Shown here in pieces: positions 33,757 through 38,804 of a stretch of DNA of 38,804 nucleotides (its first letter is position 1; each line of letters begins with the position of its first letter). The notes below the pieces were generated by a model. It was not told where the DNA came from. It worked only from the letters and a program-made list of their open reading frames with translations, and did not search any database. Made by a program: the position numbers and the translations under genes. Source of the stretch: Candidatus Peribacteria bacterium (GTDB lineage: Bacteria; Patescibacteriota; Gracilibacteria; Peribacterales; Peribacteraceae); the NCBI GenBank assembly GCA_943357915.1, contig CALRGQ010000009.1, positions 1 to 38,804 on the forward strand. The letters are read 5' to 3'.

Positions 33757-35955
33757 CTATCTTCGTGGCGGTCCGCGACGAGGTCCTCCGAAACTAGGCC
33801 GTGGTGGCGGAGCGACCCAACCGGCAGGCGGAGGGGTCATCTGCTTAAGAGACAAACGTGTTTTGCCTTCTACTGCATCAAACTCAACACACTTAGCTTT
33901 GATGACATCACCGACTTTGACGATGTCTTCGACCTTCTCGGTGCGAGCCCACTGCAATTCAGAGATGTGGATCATTGCATCTTTACCACGAGCAAATTCG
34001 ACAATCGCTCCTGTGCCATCAATGATGCGCACAACAGTGGCGTCATACACTTTGCCGACTTCTGGCTTCTCGACGATGCCGAGAATCCATTCACGAGCCT
34101 TCGCCATGATCTCTCCATCCGGAGCGGTGACGAAGACGATGCCAGAGTCCTCGATGTCGATTTCGACGCCAAGTTCTTTCGTGATCTTCTGGATCGTCTC
34201 GCCGCCCTTGCCGATGACGAGGCGAATATCAGCTGGGTCGATGTTGATCGTCTCGATGCGTGGCGCAAACGGTGAGAGCTCTTTACGAGGCTCTGCGATG
34301 GCTGCAAGCATCACCTTCAGGATCTGAGCACGACCGGTCTTGGAACGCTCGATAGCTTCCTTGAAGACTGAATCCGGCAAACCCTTAATTTTGATATCCA
34401 TCTGAATAGCCGTGATGCCTTTTTCTGTACCACCGAGCTTGAAGTCCATATCGCCTCCGAAATCTTCTTCATCCTGCAAGTCAGAGAGAATGATGTACTT
34501 ACCCTTGGCTTCATCGGAAATCAGCCCAAGTGCGATGCCCGAAACCGGAGCTGAGATTGGCACACCGGCAGCCATAAGTGCGAGAGTCGATCCGCAGGTT
34601 GCGGCCATCGAGGAGGAACCGTTGGATTCAAGAATTTCCGTGACCGTACGAATGGTGTACGGGAATGTTTCAACGGGCGGGAGCACAGGCTCCAGTGCGC
34701 GCTGAGCCAAATTACCGTGGCCGATCTCGCGGTTACCGACGAAGAGACGATTACTGGTTTCACCAACCGAGAAGGGAGGGAAGTTGTAGTGGTGCATGTA
34801 CCGAAGTTCATGCTCACCTTCCATGCCTTCCACGATCTGCTTGCTGCCTGGTGAACCGAGAGTCGTCGTCGTAAGACCTTGCGTTTCGCCACGCTGGAAC
34901 AGTGCAGAACCGTGCACGCGCTTGGGGAGAATATCGACGATGGCCGAGAGTGAACGGATCTCGTCCACTTTGCGACCACTCATACGGATGCCTTCGTCCA
35001 AAATCAGACGGCGCATTTCTTCTTTCACAACTTTATCAACTATGGAAGGAGCTGCTTTGTACAAATCCTTTAGATATTTGTCCTCACCGATTGGACCGTT
35101 CTTTTCAGTCAGCTTCGCCTCAGCTCCAGCCATCAAATCATTAAAGATCTTGCGGCGTACAAGCTTCGGAAGTGGATCTTTGATCGCTTTATTCACTGTA
35201 GGAAGTGCCCACTCTTTGATGAGCTTCTTGTCGTCATCCTTCGGCTCAAACGGAGCGGCAATTTCAAACTTCGGTTTGCCGATCTCTTTCTGAATGCCAT
35301 CAAAAAACTTGGCGATCTTCTGTGCCCACTTCTTGCCAAAGTCGATAGCACGAAGAATATCCTCTTCAGAGACCTGTTTGGCTCCAGCTTCGATCATCAC
35401 GATGCGCTCAAGAGAGGCAGTCACAAACATGCTGAGCTCGCTTTTCTTCTCAGCCTCGACAGACGGATTCAGAACAAGTTCACCACCGATAAGACCGACT
35501 TTCACCGTTCCAAGCGGTCCATCAAACGGACAGTCAGACAAGGAACAAGCCAAGTTTGCGGCATTAGCCGACGTGATGTCATGGTTATGTTCAAAGTCAT
35601 ATGACAATACCGTCGCGAAAACCTGGATATCATTGCGGAGATACTTCGGAAACATTGGACGTAGCCCACGGTCGATAACACGTGCAAGGAGAACGTAGTC
35701 ATCACCAGGACGACCTTCGCGCTTACGGAAGCGTGATCCAGCGATCTTACCTCCGGCGTAGTATTTTTCCTGATACACCATCTGCAGCGGCAAAAAGTCC
35801 ACGCCATCACGTGGCTTAGCTGAGATCGTGCAGTTTGCGAGCGTCACGGTGTCGCCCATTTGGCAGATCACGGACGAATTCGCCTGTGTGGCGAGCTGCC
35901 CGGTTTTGATAATCATCGGTTCATCACCGAGCATCAAAGAGTATTCCTTTAACAT
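33757..35955 (-). CDS. pnp: Polyribonucleotide nucleotidyltransferase (PNPase)
   Basis: RNase PH-like cores, FFPLQMVYQEKYYAGGKIAGSRFRKREGRP-like segment, KH and S1 domains, RG-rich tail. Confidence 0.97.
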   Translation of the reverse strand: MLKEYSLMLGDEPMIIKTGQLATQANSSVICQMGDTVTLANCTISAKPRDGVDFLPLQMVYQEKYYAGGKIAGSRFRKREGRPGDDYVLLARVIDRGLRPMFPKYLRNDIQVFATVLSYDFEHNHDITSANAANLACSLSDCPFDGPLGTVKVGLIGGELVLNPSVEAEKKSELSMFVTASLERIVMIEAGAKQVSEEDILRAIDFGKKWAQKIAKFFDGIQKEIGKPKFEIAAPFEPKDDDKKLIKEWALPTVNKAIKDPLPKLVRRKIFNDLMAGAEAKLTEKNGPIGEDKYLKDLYKAAPSIVDKVVKEEMRRLILDEGIRMSGRKVDEIRSLSAIVDILPKRVHGSALFQRGETQGLTTTTLGSPGSKQIVEGMEGEHELRYMHHYNFPPFSVGETSNRLFVGNREIGHGNLAQRALEPVLPPVETFPYTIRTVTEILESNGSSSMAATCGSTLALMAAGVPISAPVSGIALGLISDEAKGKYIILSDLQDEEDFGGDMDFKLGGTEKGITAIQMDIKIKGLPDSVFKEAIERSKTGRAQILKVMLAAIAEPRKELSPFAPRIETINIDPADIRLVIGKGGETIQKITKELGVEIDIEDSGIVFVTAPDGEIMAKAREWILGIVEKPEVGKVYDATVVRIIDGTGAIVEFARGKDAMIHISELQWARTEKVEDIVKVGDVIKAKCVEFDAVEGKTRLSLKQMTPPPAGWVAPPPRPSFGGPRRGPPRR

Positions 35956-36049
35956 AAAATATGGAGAGAAAAACGGATAGACCGCCCTCCCCGACCTTCA
36001 AGGATTATTGCTGATGGACTTACAGATCAAGATCCTCATTTTTTTTGAT

Positions 36050-36107
36050 ATGAGAGCGGCATGCTTGCCGCGGCGACTTATAACCGCGCGAAGCATCGCG
36101 CTCTCAT
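36050..36107. repeat. Long imperfect palindrome between rpsO and pnp
   Basis: ATGAGAGCG...CGCTCTCAT with internal GCATGCTT/AAGCATCGC and GCGG/CCGC pairings. Confidence 0.6.
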
Positions 36108-36202
36108 GTCGTAGGAAGATCCTCATGCGTAAATCCAACAAAATCCGGAGATGGAAGGAAAGAGCGTACGGCTACTTTATCATACTTTTAGGCTTCGGAA
36201 AA

Positions 36203-36227
36203 CAAAAAAAACGGGCCGAAGCCCGTC
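36203..36227 (-). terminator. Intrinsic terminator after rpsO (TTCG loop)
   Basis: Minus strand ACGGGC-ttcg-GCCCGTTTTTTTTG. Confidence 0.85.
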
Positions 36228-36250
36228 TTTCAAAAGTGCGATATAAGGAT

Positions 36251-36520
36251 CTACTTATCGAGATCCAAAGCCTTAAGAATCTTCTCATAACTTTTCGTAT
36301 CATTCATCTTAAGGTACGTAAGAAGTTTGCGGCGGCGGGCAACCATAGCCAAAAGACCGCGGCGGGCTGAATTATCTTTCTTGTGCTCTTTTAAGTGCTT
36401 CGTGACATGGTCGATCTCTTTTGTGAGAATACCGACTTGGACCTGCGGAGAACCGGTGTCCTTTTCATGAGTCTGGAATTTTCCGATGATCTTCTTCTTA
36501 TTGGCTTTTTTGAGGGCCAT
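36251..36520 (-). CDS. rpsO: Ribosomal protein S15 (uS15)
   Basis: HEKDTGSPQVQVGILTKEIDHVTKHLKEHKKDNSARRGLLAMVARRRKLLTYLK. Confidence 0.97.
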   Translation of the reverse strand: MALKKANKKKIIGKFQTHEKDTGSPQVQVGILTKEIDHVTKHLKEHKKDNSARRGLLAMVARRRKLLTYLKMNDTKSYEKILKALDLDK

Positions 36521-36718
36521 GATAGTGGGGGTGAATAAAGACGAAAGGCACAAGTGAAACAATTCTCCGGGCCTCCAGGAAAGCTATAAGGCTAACGAGG
36601 AAGCTGGTAGCGGAGGGGATCCTACGCGTGAGAGCTAAAAATGTCAATGCAGGCTCTGCTAGAAGCCAAAAATAACCAAAATAGTGGACGAACATACACC
36701 CTGTGCTATCATGCCTAT

Positions 36719-37894
36719 ATGACTGGATTTGAGATCGCCCTCGGCATCACTGTTATCCTCGCTTTCGGGACAATGATTGTTCTGCAAATGAAAAAGCCAC
36801 AGGTAGTTTCTGATAATCGTGATTGGAGTAAAGACATAGCGAAGATCGAGAAAGAACTGGAGATAGAAAAAGCTGAACATAATAAACTCAGCGGCGGAAA
36901 CAAGCAGATGTTTGCGGAGCTCACTCAGGCCAAAGCAAAGTTGCAATCGCTCGAGAAAGAGCGTGATGCACTTCAAAAAACTGTTACGAAGTATGAAACG
37001 GAGGAGGAACAGGACAAACGTGAACATAAAGGGCTGGTTGAGAAACAAGATGCGATGCTGCAAGCACTTCGGGAAGAACGCCAGCGTGTGCTACAAGCAG
37101 AAGCAGAAGCCAAACAAGTAGCCGAAGAAGAACGTGACCGGCTCTGGAACGACCATGAAGTCACGGTGATCTCCACGCTGATTGACCTCTGCAAGCAGCC
37201 TCACCTGCAATTTAAGAGCTACAGCAATAATAGCCTTCCTGATGATTTTGATGGCTCACTGAAGCCAGATTTCCTCATTGATTTCTTGGGTCAGTACGTC
37301 GTCTTTGACGCGAAAGTCAGTAAATCTCAGAGCTTGCAGACATATATCGATGACCAAGTAAAAAAAACGGCCGAGAAGATGAAGAAGAACGACAAAATCT
37401 ATCCGCATATTTTTCTGGTCGTACCGACGGAAGCAGTCGCGGAACTCAAGAAACTTGTCTACGCCAAAGATCAGTACTACTTCTACGTGATTTCCCGTGA
37501 AGCGCTGTCCCCTATTCTTGCCTCGCTCAAACGCATCTCAACATATGAACTCGCAGAAACGTTGGATCCACAGAAACGTGAAAATATCATTAACACACTC
37601 GCGGAGATGACAACGCAGATTAATATGACGAGCGCCACGTCTCTCCTGACAACCAAACGAGCCGTGGAAGTCCTCGCAAGAATGCAAAAAGCTGACCCTG
37701 AGCTGGCTGCCGAGGTAGAACAGAAGAGCAAAGAGAAAACCTTAAACGCGTATTCCCCAACCGAGCTCAAACGACTGGCTTCGTCCCTGACAGCTCAGAA
37801 CAGTGAAATAAACTCGCTAGCTTCCCCCAAACCACCGGTATCCAAAAAAATGATCGAAGCGGCTGAGTCGGTGATTTCACAGAAGCTTTTATAA
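36719..37894 (+). CDS. rmuC: RmuC-family protein
   Basis: N-terminal TM, long coiled coil, KPDFLIDFLGQYVVFDAKVSKSQSLQTYIDDQVKKTAEKM RmuC-like domain. Confidence 0.82.
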   Translation: MTGFEIALGITVILAFGTMIVLQMKKPQVVSDNRDWSKDIAKIEKELEIEKAEHNKLSGGNKQMFAELTQAKAKLQSLEKERDALQKTVTKYETEEEQDKREHKGLVEKQDAMLQALREERQRVLQAEAEAKQVAEEERDRLWNDHEVTVISTLIDLCKQPHLQFKSYSNNSLPDDFDGSLKPDFLIDFLGQYVVFDAKVSKSQSLQTYIDDQVKKTAEKMKKNDKIYPHIFLVVPTEAVAELKKLVYAKDQYYFYVISREALSPILASLKRISTYELAETLDPQKRENIINTLAEMTTQINMTSATSLLTTKRAVEVLARMQKADPELAAEVEQKSKEKTLNAYSPTELKRLASSLTAQNSEINSLASPKPPVSKKMIEAAESVISQKLL

Positions 37895-37947
37895 GAAAAT
37901 GACAATAGCTTTTATATATTTTTTGTACTATTTTTCCACCCTAAACG

Positions 37948-38205
37948 ATGATCAAGAAAAAAGCATCTCCACCGGCGACCAAGAAAGACGTTGAAAAAGC
38001 AGTCAACGCCTCCCATACAGGCTTACAAGCCGCCATGCAGACCATGAAGCAAGAAATTTTTCATTACTTTGATCTAAAAACGGAGGTACTGATGCACGAT
38101 TATCGTGATGCCTTCAATGATCGCACATCTCAACACAGCGACCAGATTCAAAATCATGAACAAAGATTGAGACGTGTAGAGAAAAATATTGGCCTCGTTG
38201 CGTAA
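37948..38205 (+). CDS. Small coiled-coil protein
   Basis: 85-aa ORF rich in charged helices. Confidence 0.55.
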   Translation: MIKKKASPPATKKDVEKAVNASHTGLQAAMQTMKQEIFHYFDLKTEVLMHDYRDAFNDRTSQHSDQIQNHEQRLRRVEKNIGLVA

Positions 38206-38272
38206 GAACCTGATGCAAGATCGACGCTAACAAAAAGACTGCTCGTCTTGCCGTGCTATTCTCTGATCACTG

Positions 38273-38804
38273 ATGCTCCCCCAAAACGATCCCATCTTTG
38301 CCGGCCTCAATGATCAACAAAAGTTAGCCGTAGACACGCTCAAAGGCCCTGTTTTGATCTTAGCCGGCGCAGGCTCGGGAAAGACCCGAACCATTACGCA
38401 CCGCATCGCGCATCTGATGGCTCAGGGTGTGCCCGCCTGGCAGATACTCGCAGTGACATTTACCAACAAAGCAGCCAAAGAACTGAAAGAACGCATCGGA
38501 AGAATTTTGAAACTCACGGATGCAGCCGGAACTGAAGCAACTCACTTGCCAATGTCCGGTACATTTCACTCGATCTGCTGCCGTATTTTACGACGTGATA
38601 TCGAACAGATTGGCCGGAATAAAAGTTTTGTGATTTACGACTCGGATGACCAACAAAAAGTTGTGCAGAATATTTTAAAAGACATGAGCATTGCACCCGA
38701 GGAACTTAAGCCACGTTCCGCACTCGCTCACATCGGCGGATTCAAATCCGAAGGCGTGCGTGCGGACAAAGCTCGTAGTCGCGGCACATCTCATACGGAA
38801 TTTC
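38273..38804 (+). CDS. UvrD/PcrA-type superfamily 1 helicase, N-terminal part (runs off the right edge)
   Basis: LNDQQKLAVDTLKGPVLILAGAGSGKTRTITHRIAHLM, ILAVTFTNKAAKELKERI, GTFHSICCRILR. Confidence 0.95.
   Translation, partial: MLPQNDPIFAGLNDQQKLAVDTLKGPVLILAGAGSGKTRTITHRIAHLMAQGVPAWQILAVTFTNKAAKELKERIGRILKLTDAAGTEATHLPMSGTFHSICCRILRRDIEQIGRNKSFVIYDSDDQQKVVQNILKDMSIAPEELKPRSALAHIGGFKSEGVRADKARSRGTSHTEF

Noticed and set aside
33863-35293. Several plus-strand ORFs antisense to pnp
   Set aside because: pnp is unambiguous; the antisense frames are low-complexity Ser-rich shadows.
1-38804. CRISPR arrays, rRNA genes, prophage structural genes
   Set aside because: No regularly spaced direct repeats, rRNA signatures or phage structural proteins were seen in the window.

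Overview
The window has the compact, mostly operonic layout of a bacterial chromosome. Gene content suggests a Patescibacteria/CPR-type lineage, but that placement is inference and was not tested by phylogeny. Recognisable core genes are two tandem archaeal-type PurP-like ATP-grasp enzymes, tRNA-Cys, a PfkB kinase, a TPR protein, SecF, trigger factor, RelA/SpoT, the L10 leader with rplJ-rplL, a DUF212/PAP2-like protein, a TrmB-like regulator, a nitroreductase, an LCP protein, LexA with a Y-family polymerase, a RelE/AbrB-type toxin-antitoxin pair, ValRS, PNPase, S15, RmuC and the start of a UvrD/PcrA helicase. The most unusual material lies in the gaps. (1) At 10520-11621, two structured MITE-like elements in inverted orientation bracket a DUF559 (Vsr-like) nuclease and an HNH nuclease. 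The hairpins of the two elements differ by compensatory changes, a divergent third relative lies at 15920-16150, and the DUF559 C-terminus is encoded inside one element. (2) At about 11690-12050, a non-coding, hairpin-rich interval lies between two terminator-like hairpins and could be an unassigned structured RNA. (3) A 27-bp duplication of the relA 3' end brackets a 1.2-kb segment carrying an AAA ATPase. (4) A short palindromic repeat with covarying stems occurs three times, once in frame inside a purP-like gene. (5) An 18-bp duplication of the tRNA-Cys 5' end flanks a REP-like palindrome. (6) Several genes have a -10 box 6-10 nt before the start codon, suggesting leaderless transcription. 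All calls come from reading the sequence; no database search was run.
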